Shown here piece after piece: positions 28,095-36,901 of a stretch of 64,000 bases of DNA. Below the pieces are notes generated by a model, which searched no databases, had not been told where the DNA came from, and worked only from the letters and a program-made list of their open reading frames with translations. Each line of letters starts with the position of its first letter. The first letter of the stretch is position 1. This DNA comes from Enterobacter cloacae (lineage in GTDB: Bacteria; Pseudomonadota; Gammaproteobacteria; Enterobacterales; Enterobacteriaceae): NCBI GenBank assembly GCA_014169315.1, contig AP022133.1:1054001-1118000 (forward strand). Reading direction: 5' to 3'. The translations under genes were made by a program, and so were the position numbers.

Positions 28095-28126
28095 ACTCCC
28101 TGCAACTCATATAAGTTGCAGGGAGT
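28095..28126. terminator. Bidirectional terminator between fimF and fimZ
   Basis: Perfect 13-base inverted repeat ACTCCCTGCAACT/AGTTGCAGGGAGT with a 6-base loop between two convergent genes. Confidence 0.85.
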
Positions 28127-28135
28127 GAATTCAGA

Positions 28136-28768
28136 TTACAGCAATTCGTGCGCTTTGGCATAATCAATTAATTCAACAATGCTCTGTACCCCGAGCTTGG
28201 AATAGATATTCGATTTATGTGCGCTGATTGTTTTGTTGCTCAATAATAGCTGTTCCGCAATCTCCTTATTTGATAATCCATTGGCCAGATAACGCAGGAC
28301 GGTGACCTCGCGATTTGACAATGGCATATCAACCGCTGCTCCAGTTCGTGAGCCAAGATGATTTATAAAACTCAGCGTCTCCGAAGGGAAGAATGAATAG
28401 CCGGTAAGTATCATATTAACCGCATTGTAGATCTCACCTAAATCTTTTCGTTTGCTGACAAACCCATTTGCGCCTGCGCGAATGGCGCGTCCGGCATAAA
28501 AAGCCTCTGATTTAGAAGACAAAAAAAGCACCTTTATGTCTTTGTTGATGTTCCTGATTCTCTTCAGTAGTGAGAACCCATCTGTTCCTGTCATTTCGAT
28601 GTCGAGAATCACCAGATCGATGGGATGGTTACGTATGCAGTCAAGCACTTCGTGACTATCGCCAGACTTGAGTTTAACGACGATGTTTTTATTTTTCTGT
28701 AGCAGGACTTCTATCGACATTCTGACAATAGGGTGTTCGTCCATAATGATAACGGATGCCGGTTTCAT
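28136..28768 (-). CDS. fimZ: FimZ, LuxR-type response regulator of fimbriae
   Basis: 210-residue NarL-family response regulator. The receiver domain has the acidic pair in MDEHP and the phospho-acceptor Asp in LVILDIEMTG (about residue 56); the C-terminal LuxR helix-turn-helix reads LSNREVTVLRYLANGLSNKEIAEQLLLSNKTISAHKSNIY. In Salmonella FimZ activates fimA and links fimbriae to motility. It lies convergent to the fim operon. Confidence 0.93.
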   Translation of the reverse strand: MKPASVIIMDEHPIVRMSIEVLLQKNKNIVVKLKSGDSHEVLDCIRNHPIDLVILDIEMTGTDGFSLLKRIRNINKDIKVLFLSSKSEAFYAGRAIRAGANGFVSKRKDLGEIYNAVNMILTGYSFFPSETLSFINHLGSRTGAAVDMPLSNREVTVLRYLANGLSNKEIAEQLLLSNKTISAHKSNIYSKLGVQSIVELIDYAKAHELL

Positions 28769-29580
28769 TTTTTATGCCTCAGATTGTTAAAAGCGTTATG
28801 CTGAGTTTTGTTAAAACTCTCGAAAAGCCGGAAGGATAATTGTGCAGATCCTTATACGGTGGTATTTCCCTGGAGAGAGCGAAAGCATCCTTGTTAACGT
28901 AGTGATGGAATCAATGCCGCAGTGCGGTTATCTCATTTTACTGATGATCGCAAAATGAATTTTCTTATTCATGTCTGTAACTCTCCTTATTATACCGTTT
29001 AAGCTTTCTCCGAAAAGCCTGTAAATCAATTTCTGCTTATTTGTGAATATTATCTGCTGGATCTTAAGGCCTGGTATTTTAATTTTAGCGGAAATGCCCT
29101 GGTATCCCATTTACTGCAAACATTCGTCTTTATGTAATAACAAAAAATAAAAGATATCACTATATGTTGATCAAATGTTAACTAAAAGGGTGTGGGAATA
29201 ACCTGTCTCTTCGCCGTTTACACAGCAAGAATTCGCCCGATTCTGGCATGATACCTTCATTTGAAAGCCTGTGAGCATCACCTTAAAAAATCTGTCCTGA
29301 CACAGCAGGATATGCTGTATTGAGGGCTTCTGGTTCCCTGCGCGTGCAATCAAATTGCTTGTTTTTACATCGTTATCTTCTTTTTAACGTTATTGCTTAA
29401 ACCTTATCACACGGATGAAAGCACTGCCTGTGTCGGTTTTATCAGCATTTCACTTCATTGAAGTGGATAAATTAGGAATAGTTTTAAATTCGACTTAATT
29501 GTTAATTTTTAACATAAAAATAACAAATCTTGTAAGTAATTTCTTAAAGGTGTTTAGGAATTAATGGGTTAGTGAGGGCG
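28769..29580. other. AT-rich intergenic region between fimZ and fimY
   Basis: About 810 bases with no credible gene: short frames of about 60 codons exist but lack ribosome binding sites and homology. It must carry the fimZ promoter. CACTTCA/TGAAGTG at about 29452-29466 is a small palindrome. The length and low GC resemble H-NS-bound regulatory DNA, which is inference. Confidence 0.6.
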
Positions 29581-30291
29581 TTAAAACGTGATGTCTGAAA
29601 GGTTATTGAGAAGATGCAGCAGCTCCTGACGATGATTTAGCCCAAGCTTCGTCAGGATACAACTAAGGCGATAAATGATGCGGTTGTAAGGGCGGTTGTG
29701 CAGGTGTGCAATATGCCGTAACGAGTTACCGCGCGACAGATCCTGTAAAACAGGCCACTCATCGCGAGAGAACCACTCTTTTCTGTTGCGCGGCAGAAAT
29801 GAGGTTTCCAGCAGATATTGCTGCATAGCCGGTGGAGAAAGCTGGCGCTCCAGCACATGAAAGGGGCCAGCAGCTTTACAAAAAAGTCGGGCGTCATAAT
29901 CATCAGCCCGAATTAACAGATGGGGCGCGAGGAATGGCGGGTACAGGCTGTGTCTTCTTAGCCGATCCAGCAGGTCAATAAGCGTTGAAGCCCGGCTGTC
30001 GATATCCACGACAAGCCGCGCTGAAGGCCAGTGGTTAAGAGCACTGAGGGCCGCTTCCAGCGTGTCATAGTCACAGCAGTTGCTAAGGGGAAACTGCCCG
30101 TTGAGGAACCCCGAACGAAGAAAATTATCCTGTGTGACCAGAATGATAAAGGGGGCGTCGGTTTTGCGAGTCTGGTTGATAGACTGGCTCAAAAATTCGA
30201 GGCGATCGAAGAAGGGGGGAGCAAATGCCGAGTGCGTAAATCCCAGTGCATCACTTCCTGTACGACGCCGCCTGTAACGGCGCACTGTCAT
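29581..30291 (-). CDS. fimY: FimY-like LuxR-type fimbrial regulator
   Basis: 236 residues. The basic N-terminus (MTVRRYRRRRTGSDALGF) and central segment ARLVVDIDSRASTLIDLLDRLRRHS precede a C-terminal LuxR-like helix-turn-helix, EWPVLQDLSRGNSLRHIAHLHNRPYNRIIYRLSCILTKLGLNHR. Position between fimZ and the EAL gene next to argU equals that of fimY in Salmonella, where it co-activates fimA with FimZ. Assignment to FimY and not FimW rests on synteny and length. Confidence 0.75.
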   Translation of the reverse strand: MTVRRYRRRRTGSDALGFTHSAFAPPFFDRLEFLSQSINQTRKTDAPFIILVTQDNFLRSGFLNGQFPLSNCCDYDTLEAALSALNHWPSARLVVDIDSRASTLIDLLDRLRRHSLYPPFLAPHLLIRADDYDARLFCKAAGPFHVLERQLSPPAMQQYLLETSFLPRNRKEWFSRDEWPVLQDLSRGNSLRHIAHLHNRPYNRIIYRLSCILTKLGLNHRQELLHLLNNLSDITF

Positions 30292-30321
30292 TCGTATAGC
30301 TTCCCTCCCGGCGATGACCGC

Positions 30322-31020
30322 TTACTCTTCTGGCCATGTCCAGGATGGCCAGTAATATCCCTGACCTAATCCCGCGCCTGCCTGTAGGGCACAGGCATGA
30401 TCCCTGTCTGTCTCAATGCCTTCGATAAGGACATTTTCGGCAATTTTCGAACAGAGAGAGACCAGTTGCGATAGCGCCGGAGTGGCTCGTAAACGCCAGA
30501 ACGCGATCTTATCGATTTTTACCCCGGTTAACGGCAGGTGACAGGATAAAAATGATTTCACCGATGCTTCATTTACGTCATCCAGCCAGATGCGGTGACC
30601 CTGCATCGTAAGCTCCTGCAGGCGACAGGTGACGCGTGTGCGAAGCGCCACAGGCAGCAAGAAAAAGCCCGCCGGGTCGACAATCTCAATGTTCAGCGGC
30701 GGGCTTTGCAACTGTAGTAAACGCTGAAACGTTGCCGGCGTGGTTAATACCGTTATCGGCAGATTGATAAAAAGGTTGTTACCGGGTAAGGCGTTTTTTA
30801 GCGTGGCGAGTTGCGCTTCGAGCAGCATCATTGCCTGGTCAGCGGATTGATCGCGAAAATAATGTTCACTGTGCTGATGTGATGACAATATGCTGAGCAC
30901 CTCGTTACCCACGGTGCGCGAAGAGGAGAGGGCGACGACGGGTTCAAGTTTAATGCCGATAATGTCCTGAGAAATGCGTTGTAATCGGGGGGGCGTATAC
31001 GTCAGGTTTTGCGTTGTCAC
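30322..31020 (-). CDS. EAL-domain protein of the fim cluster (STM0551-like)
   Basis: 232 residues, a stand-alone EAL domain. Counterparts of catalytic residues are visible: GNEVLS (EAL written EVL, Glu kept), LFINLP Asn, NIEIVD Glu, IWLDDVN double Asp, VKIDK Lys, LIEGIET Glu and GLGQGYYW Gln. This suggests c-di-GMP phosphodiesterase activity could remain. Salmonella has a similar gene (STM0551) between fimY and fimW that affects type 1 fimbriae. GTG 31020 with AGGATAATGGA is favoured; an ATG at 31068 lacks a site. No fimW is found between it and argU. Confidence 0.75.
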   Translation of the reverse strand: MTTQNLTYTPPRLQRISQDIIGIKLEPVVALSSSRTVGNEVLSILSSHQHSEHYFRDQSADQAMMLLEAQLATLKNALPGNNLFINLPITVLTTPATFQRLLQLQSPPLNIEIVDPAGFFLLPVALRTRVTCRLQELTMQGHRIWLDDVNEASVKSFLSCHLPLTGVKIDKIAFWRLRATPALSQLVSLCSKIAENVLIEGIETDRDHACALQAGAGLGQGYYWPSWTWPEE

Positions 31021-31297
31021 TCCATTATCCTGTTGTTGATCAGCCTCCAGGCGGCCGGGATACCTCATACCAGTGTGCCGGGGCGACGCGCAGGAAAACA
31101 GCAGGCGTTACTTAAATGCGGCTAAGTCTTTTCGCAGCGGTAAAACGGGAGGGATATACCCATAAATGTTGAAAAAACAGCCGTATTTACAACCGGCTAG
31201 TCGTTATTGGAAGAGAAGACGGTAAAGGCATTGACTCAGCTGTCATTGACCGTATAATTCCACGCGTTTCACCACCACGAAGTTCACTCTTCTCCGT

Positions 31298-31374
31298 GCG
31301 CCCTTAGCTCAGTTGGATAGAGCAACGGCCTTCTAAGCCGTAGGTCGTAGGTTCGAATCCTACAGGGCGTGCCA
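31298..31374 (+). tRNA. argU: tRNA-Arg(UCU)
   Basis: 77-base tRNA with full cloverleaf and encoded CCA. Anticodon TCT is at 31332-31334, D-loop GCTCAGTTGGATAGAGC and T-loop GGTTCGAATCC are canonical. It reads rare AGA codons. Compared with E. coli argU, position 72 is T, giving a G1-U72 acceptor pair. argU is a known phage integration site, but no integrase follows. Confidence 0.97.
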
Positions 31375-31685
31375 TTCAATACCTTCGCTCATCGTCACGT
31401 CATCCTTTCAGCCTTCCCGGTTATCTGTCTGTTGCTTAAATAATCTGAAATAACCCTGGCGTCAGCTAATCAGTCGTCTTTTTCAGATTTAAGGTTTTCC
31501 TAATCTTCTGTTGAGTGATGATTTATTATCAGTTTTTTATCATTCTAAACCCTGCGATAAAGAAATTTTACACTTTTACGCTTAAACTGGATTGATACTA
31601 ATTATCATTAGCGTTTTTGTGTGCTTTAATCCTTACCCGCAAAGCCATTCGTTGTTATTTACTTTGGTCTATTAAGGATATTTTT
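31375..31685 (+). other. Intergenic region between argU and sfuA
   Basis: About 310 bases, AT-rich, with no gene, no integrase remnant and no duplicated argU 3' end seen. The right part holds the iron-responsive promoter of sfuA. Confidence 0.6.
31593..31611 (+). promoter_or_regulatory. Fur box upstream of sfuA
   Basis: TGATACTAATTATCATTAG resembles the Fur consensus GATAATGATAATCATTATC (most positions match, with dyad symmetry around the centre). It lies about 80 bases before the sfuA start, consistent with iron repression. Confidence 0.7.
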
Positions 31686-32702
31686 ATGAATTCTCGCGTA
31701 TTGTCATGCTTCTCGCTTGCACTGTTGTCTTCATCAATTTTCCTTTCCACACAGTCAGTTGCGGCTGATAACAACGAAGGCATCGTTGTTTACAACGCGC
31801 AGCATGAAAATCTGGTGAAGTCATGGGTTGATGGCTTTACGAAAGAAACCGGGATTAAAGTCACACTGCGTAATGGCGATGACAGCGAGCTGGGCAATCA
31901 GCTGGTTCAGGAAGGCAGCGCTTCACCTGCGGACGTGTTTCTGACGGAAAACTCTCCGTCGATGGTGTTGGTTGATAATGCAAAACTGTTTGCACCCTTA
32001 GAGGTTGACACCTTAAAGCAGGTACCAGCGGAGTTTCGACCAGCGCATGGCCGCTGGATCGGTATTGCCGCGCGTAGCACGGTATTTGTTTATAACCCGG
32101 CAAAGCTGAGCGAGCAGCAGTTGCCGAAATCGCTGATGGATCTGGCAAAACCTGAGTGGAAAGGACGCTGGGCGGCATCTCCGTCAGGCGCTGATTTCCA
32201 GGCAATCGTCAGTGCGATGCTGGCGCTGAAAGGTGAGCAAGCCACGCTGGAATGGCTCAAAGCGATGAAAGCCAATTTTGTTGCCTACAAAGGTAACAGC
32301 ACCGTGATGAAAGCCGTTAACGCCGGTCAGATTGATGGCGGGGTGATTTATCACTACTACCGTTTTGTTGATCAATCCAAAACGGGTGAAAACAGCAAAA
32401 ACACCAAACTCTACTACTTCAAACACCAGGATCCTGGCGCGTTTGTCAGCCTCTCTGGCGGCGGTGTACTGGCTTCCAGCAAACATAAAGAACAGGCTCA
32501 GGCGTTCATTAAGTGGATCACCGGTAAAGAAGGCCAGGAACAGTTGCGTACCAACAATGCCTTTGAATATGCCGTGGGTGTGAATGCCGCTTCTAACCCG
32601 AAACTGGTTCCGCTGAATGCGCTCGATGCGCCAAAAGTTGAACCTTCAACGCTCAACAGTAAAAAAGTTATCGAGCTGATGACACAAGCCGGTCTGCTGT
32701 GA
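31686..32702 (+). CDS. sfuA: SfuA/FbpA-type ferric iron-binding periplasmic protein
   Basis: 338 residues. Signal peptide MNSRVLSCFSLALLSSSIFLSTQSVAA is cleaved before DNNEGIVVYNAQHENL. The mature protein is a class-II-like transferrin-type binding protein; the adjacent Tyr pair in GGVIYHYYRF corresponds to the iron ligands of FbpA. The start at 31686 has TTAAGGATA upstream. First gene of an sfuABC operon for siderophore-independent Fe(III) uptake, as in Serratia. Confidence 0.88.
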   Translation: MNSRVLSCFSLALLSSSIFLSTQSVAADNNEGIVVYNAQHENLVKSWVDGFTKETGIKVTLRNGDDSELGNQLVQEGSASPADVFLTENSPSMVLVDNAKLFAPLEVDTLKQVPAEFRPAHGRWIGIAARSTVFVYNPAKLSEQQLPKSLMDLAKPEWKGRWAASPSGADFQAIVSAMLALKGEQATLEWLKAMKANFVAYKGNSTVMKAVNAGQIDGGVIYHYYRFVDQSKTGENSKNTKLYYFKHQDPGAFVSLSGGGVLASSKHKEQAQAFIKWITGKEGQEQLRTNNAFEYAVGVNAASNPKLVPLNALDAPKVEPSTLNSKKVIELMTQAGLL

Positions 32703-32726
32703 TCCTGAGAGTAAAGTGAACGTCTT

Positions 32727-34301
32727 ATGTCTGGTCTGAGTCTCGACATCGGTAAAAACGGGGTGCGGGAGCCTGTCCGCAGGCGTCCTGCGCTGCCGAT
32801 GGTAGCGTTAGCTATATTGTTTTCATTAATGGCGCTTTTGCCTTTGGGTTTTATCATTGCCATTGGCATTGAGACGGGCTGGGAAAGCATTAAGGTTCTG
32901 GTATTCCGTCCACGTGTTGCTGAGTTGCTCAGCAACACGCTGTGGCTAACGGCGCTCGCGGTTCCATTGTGCATTGTGCTTGGCGTGGCAATCGCCTGGC
33001 TGACAGAACGCACGACGCTTGCTGGCCGGGGAATATGGTCTGCGCTGGCGGTCGCACCGCTGGCGATCCCCGCATTTGTGCAAAGCTATGCCTGGGTGAG
33101 CGTTGTTCCCTCCATGCACGGCCTTTCTGCGGGCGTGTTTCTCTCCGTTTTAGCTTACTACCCGTTTATCTATATGCCGGTTGCGGCGGTGCTGCGCCGT
33201 CTCGACCCCACGCTTGAAGATGTGGCTGCTTCGCTCGGTACACCGCCGTGGCGGGTCTTTTTCCGCGTGGTGTTACCGCAGCTCAAACTCGCTATCTGCG
33301 GCGGTGCGCTGCTGGTGGCGCTGCATCTGCTGGCGGAGTATGGCCTGTATGTGATGATCCGCTTTGACACCTTTACAACGGCGATTTATGACCAGTTTCA
33401 GTCAACGTTCAGCGGCCCTGCGGCTAACATGCTGGCGGGGGTGCTGGCATTGTGCTGTCTGGCCATTTTAGTGCTGGAAGGGGTCACGCGCGGTAAAGCA
33501 CGTTACGCGCGTATTGGTGCCGGTGCCGCCCGTGAACAAAAACGCTGGCCACTGAAACCTGCTGCGGCTGCGCTGGGTCAGATGTTGTTCCTTTTACTGG
33601 TCGTCCTGGCTCTGGGCGTCCCGTTAGGTGTGCTCTGCCGCTGGATATGGCTTGGCGGTGTACAAAACTGGATGAGTGCTGACCTCTGGCATTCGTTGCG
33701 TCAGACGCTGATGCTGGGCGTGGGCGGTGCGTTGCTGACCACCACGTGCGTGATCCCCATTGCCTGGCTCGGTATTCGCTACCCGCGCCGCATCTTCCGG
33801 ATGCTGGAAGGGTGCATCTACATCACCAGCTCGCTGCCAGGTATTGTGACCGCCCTTGCGCTGGTCACGGTTACCATCCATTACGCCCGGCCTATCTACC
33901 AGACGGAAATTACGCTGTTCCTCGCCTATCTGCTGATGTTTATGCCTCGCGCGCTGATTAACCTGCGGGCCGGGATGGCTCAGGCTCCGGTAGAGCTGGA
34001 AAACGTGGCGCGCAGTCTTGGCAGCACGCCAGCGAAGGCGCTGTGGAGTGTCACTATGCGGCTGGCTGCACCGGGTGCGGCGGCGGGGGCGGCACTGGTC
34101 TTCCTCGGCGTCAGCAACGAATTGACCGCCACGCTGCTGCTGTCACCGCTCGGGACACGTACGCTTTCCACCGGTTTCTGGGCGCTGACCAGCGAGATCG
34201 ATTATGTTGCTGCTGCGCCTTACGCCATGCTGATGATCCTTATCTCACTGCCGCTGACCGCGATCCTTTACATGCAGTCTAAAAAAATTGCAGGGCTATG
34301 A
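32727..34301 (+). CDS. sfuB: SfuB/FbpB-type ferric iron ABC permease
   Basis: 524-residue inner-membrane permease with about 12 membrane helices. Two binding-protein-dependent transport (EAA) loops are visible: [22 protein letters not shown] and [23 protein letters not shown], as expected of a fused-dimer FbpB. It follows sfuA by 24 bases and abuts sfuC. Confidence 0.88.
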   Translation: MSGLSLDIGKNGVREPVRRRPALPMVALAILFSLMALLPLGFIIAIGIETGWESIKVLVFRPRVAELLSNTLWLTALAVPLCIVLGVAIAWLTERTTLAGRGIWSALAVAPLAIPAFVQSYAWVSVVPSMHGLSAGVFLSVLAYYPFIYMPVAAVLRRLDPTLEDVAASLGTPPWRVFFRVVLPQLKLAICGGALLVALHLLAEYGLYVMIRFDTFTTAIYDQFQSTFSGPAANMLAGVLALCCLAILVLEGVTRGKARYARIGAGAAREQKRWPLKPAAAALGQMLFLLLVVLALGVPLGVLCRWIWLGGVQNWMSADLWHSLRQTLMLGVGGALLTTTCVIPIAWLGIRYPRRIFRMLEGCIYITSSLPGIVTALALVTVTIHYARPIYQTEITLFLAYLLMFMPRALINLRAGMAQAPVELENVARSLGSTPAKALWSVTMRLAAPGAAAGAALVFLGVSNELTATLLLSPLGTRTLSTGFWALTSEIDYVAAAPYAMLMILISLPLTAILYMQSKKIAGL

Positions 34302-34302
34302 C

Positions 34303-35325
34303 ATGCTTGAATTAACGTCCATTTCTAAATCGTTTTCCGATGTGCGGGTGCTCGACAGTTTAAACCTGAGCGTTGCGCCGGGAAGCAGGACAGCGATTGT
34401 CGGGCCGTCAGGGTCGGGTAAAACCACACTGCTGCGTATTCTGGCCGGGTTTGAAACGCCGGATGCCGGGCGCATTGTGATGCAGGGCCGCACGCTGTTC
34501 GATGAAGACAATTTTATCCCCGCTCACCAGCGCGGTATCGGTTTTGTTCCCCAGGAAGGGGCGCTGTTTCCACACCTTAATGTGGCAGACAATATCGCCT
34601 GGGGCTTAGACGGTACCCGCCACGAGAAACGGGCGCGCGTAGAAGCGTTGATGGAGATGGTATCACTGGACAGGAAGCTTGCGACACACTGGCCGCATGA
34701 GATTTCCGGTGGACAGCAACAGCGTGTGGCACTTGCCCGTGCGCTGGCACAGCGTCCTTCATTGATGCTGCTCGACGAACCGTTCTCTGCTCTGGATACC
34801 GGTCTGCGCGCGATGACGCGCAAGGCAACCGCCGATCTGCTGGCGGAAGCGGGTGTGGCCTCTATTCTGGTGACCCACGATCAAAACGAAGCGTTGTCAT
34901 TTGCCACCCAGGTTGCCGTGATGCGATCCGGGCGTTTCACGCAGGTTGGCACACCGTTTGAGGTCTACACCCAGCCGGTGGATGAAGAGACTGCGCTGTT
35001 TCTTGGCGATGCGTTGATCTTGCCTGCCCAGCTTGCCGCCGGGCGTGCAGTATGTGCGTTGGGTGAGATACGTACGGACAACGCGTATGCGGCAGGCGAG
35101 GGCAAGGTGATGCTACGTCCTGAACAGATGCGGGTCACGGCGTGTTCACCACATGAAAGCCCGCTCTCGATTATCGATGTGGATTTCACCGGGCATTTGT
35201 CCGTCCTCACGCTTGCGTTAGCCGGGCAAAAGGAACCGCTGGTTCTGAAAACCGTCAGCCAGCCAGGCTGGAACCCGGGGGCGGCAGTGCGTATTGATAT
35301 CACCGGTAACGCCCGCGTATTTTAA
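34303..35325 (+). CDS. sfuC: SfuC/FbpC-type ferric iron ABC ATPase
   Basis: 340 residues. Walker A GPSGSGKTTLL, Q-loop VPQEGALFPHL, signature ISGGQQQRVALARAL and Walker B LMLLDEPFSALD are intact. The C-terminal extension of about 100 residues (from about 240) forms a TOBE-like regulatory domain, usual for FbpC. The start ATG 34303 follows the sfuB stop by one base. Confidence 0.88.
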   Translation: MLELTSISKSFSDVRVLDSLNLSVAPGSRTAIVGPSGSGKTTLLRILAGFETPDAGRIVMQGRTLFDEDNFIPAHQRGIGFVPQEGALFPHLNVADNIAWGLDGTRHEKRARVEALMEMVSLDRKLATHWPHEISGGQQQRVALARALAQRPSLMLLDEPFSALDTGLRAMTRKATADLLAEAGVASILVTHDQNEALSFATQVAVMRSGRFTQVGTPFEVYTQPVDEETALFLGDALILPAQLAAGRAVCALGEIRTDNAYAAGEGKVMLRPEQMRVTACSPHESPLSIIDVDFTGHLSVLTLALAGQKEPLVLKTVSQPGWNPGAAVRIDITGNARVF

Positions 35326-35347
35326 GATTTACCGTATCTGACTTAAT

Positions 35348-35370
35348 ACCCCCCGGCTAACGGGGGGGAA
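35348..35370 (+). terminator. C/G-stem terminator after sfuC
   Basis: Inverted repeat of C6-7 G and C G6-7 around GCTAA (TACCCCCCGGCTAACGGGGGGG), 25 bases past the sfuC stop. Confidence 0.65.
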
Positions 35371-35476
35371 TACACTATCGCCACCGCATGCAACGTCGTT
35401 CCCCGCTGCTTTTCTTGCTACCACCAGCATGAAGTGTTAAAACGTGCCCCTTCTAAAAAAGAGACAGGGGTAGGAC

Positions 35477-36865
35477 GTGAAAGACGCGTCATCCGCTTCA
35501 GGCAGCGGTAGTTCTGAAGCCTCGTCGGAGCACAATCCGACGCTGCAACGTGGTTTGCAAAATCGACATATTCAGTTAATCGCCCTGGGCGGCGCTATCG
35601 GTACCGGGCTGTTTCTGGGTATCGGCCCCGCCATTCAGATGGCTGGCCCGGCGGTACTGCTGGGTTACGGCATCGCCGGGGTCATTGCCTTTCTGATCAT
35701 GCGCCAGCTCGGCGAGATGGTCGTCGAAGAGCCGGTGTCAGGCTCGTTCGCTCACTTTGCTTATAAATACTGGGGCCCGTTTGCCGGCTTCCTCTCCGGC
35801 TGGAACTACTGGGTGATGTTTGTACTGGTCGGGATGGCAGAGCTGACTGCGGCAGGCATCTATATGCAGTACTGGCTCCCGGACGTACCGACCTGGGTCT
35901 GGGCTGCGGCCTTCTTTATTATCATCAACGCCATTAACCTCGTGAACGTGCGCCTGTATGGCGAAACCGAGTTCTGGTTTGCGCTCATCAAGGTGCTGGC
36001 AATCATCGGTATGATTGGCTTTGGCCTCTGGCTGCTGTTCTCCGGTCATGGCGGCGAGCGTGCGACCATCGATAACCTGTGGCAGCACGGCGGCTTCCTG
36101 GCAACGGGCTGGAAGGGGCTGATCCTGTCGCTGGCGGTGATTATGTTCTCCTTCGGCGGGCTGGAGCTGATTGGTATCACCGCTGCTGAAGCGCGCGATC
36201 CGCATAAAAGCATCCCGAAAGCGGTCAACCAGGTGGTGTACCGGATCCTGCTGTTCTACATCGGTTCGCTGGTGGTTTTGCTGGCGCTCTACCCGTGGGT
36301 GGAAGTGAAATCCGACAGCAGTCCGTTCGTGATGATTTTCCACGATCTGAACAGCAACGTCGTGGCCTCCGCGCTGAACTTCGTGATCCTGGTGGCATCG
36401 CTGTCGGTCTACAACAGCGGCGTATATTCTAACAGCCGCATGTTGTTTGGGCTCTCCGTGCAGGGTAACGCGCCGAAGTTTCTGACCCGCGTCAGCCATC
36501 GCGGCGTGCCGGTGAACTCGCTGCTGCTTTCCGGAGCCATCACGTCGCTGGTGGTGTTGATCAACTACCTGCTGCCGAAAGAGGCCTTTGGTTTGCTGAT
36601 GGCGCTGGTTGTTGCCACGCTGCTGCTGAACTGGATCATGATCTGCCTCGCACACCTGCGCTTTCGCGCGGCGATGCGCCGCAAAGGGCGGGAGACACAG
36701 TTTAAAGCGCTGCTGTACCCGGCGGGGAACTACATCTGCATCGCCTTCCTGGCAATGATCCTTGTGCTGATGTGTACCATCGACGACATGCGCCTGTCAG
36801 CGTTGCTGCTACCGGTGTGGGTGATCTTCCTGTTTGCGGCATTTAAACTTTCCCGTAAGAAGTAG
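35477..36865 (+). CDS. pheP: PheP, phenylalanine-specific permease
   Basis: 462-residue amino acid/proton symporter of the AAT family with 12 membrane helices, almost identical to E. coli PheP after the first 20 residues. Family signature FLGIGPAIQMAGPAVLLGYGIAG and EMVVEEPVSGSFAHFAYKYWGPFAGFLSGWNYW-type region lie in the first 130 residues. Starts at GTG 35477 after GGGGTAGGAC. The N-terminal tail is Ser-rich and variable. Confidence 0.95.
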   Translation: MKDASSASGSGSSEASSEHNPTLQRGLQNRHIQLIALGGAIGTGLFLGIGPAIQMAGPAVLLGYGIAGVIAFLIMRQLGEMVVEEPVSGSFAHFAYKYWGPFAGFLSGWNYWVMFVLVGMAELTAAGIYMQYWLPDVPTWVWAAAFFIIINAINLVNVRLYGETEFWFALIKVLAIIGMIGFGLWLLFSGHGGERATIDNLWQHGGFLATGWKGLILSLAVIMFSFGGLELIGITAAEARDPHKSIPKAVNQVVYRILLFYIGSLVVLLALYPWVEVKSDSSPFVMIFHDLNSNVVASALNFVILVASLSVYNSGVYSNSRMLFGLSVQGNAPKFLTRVSHRGVPVNSLLLSGAITSLVVLINYLLPKEAFGLLMALVVATLLLNWIMICLAHLRFRAAMRRKGRETQFKALLYPAGNYICIAFLAMILVLMCTIDDMRLSALLLPVWVIFLFAAFKLSRKK

Positions 36866-36875
36866 GGCCCTTTTC

Positions 36876-36901
36876 GCCCGGTGGCGAAGAGCGTGCCGGG
36901 C
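36876..36901 (+). terminator. Terminator between pheP and the MFS exporter
   Basis: GCCCGGT...GCCGGGC hairpin followed by TTATTT, located between the convergent genes. Confidence 0.7.

Noticed and set aside
28928..29353. Two 60-codon minus-strand frames in the fimZ-fimY gap
   Set aside because: No ribosome binding sites, no recognisable motifs, AT-rich codon make-up; more likely chance frames in regulatory DNA.
31298..31685. Prophage or island at argU
   Set aside because: argU is a favourite attachment site, but no integrase, no repeated tRNA 3' end and no phage gene follow; the next genes are a Fur-regulated transporter.
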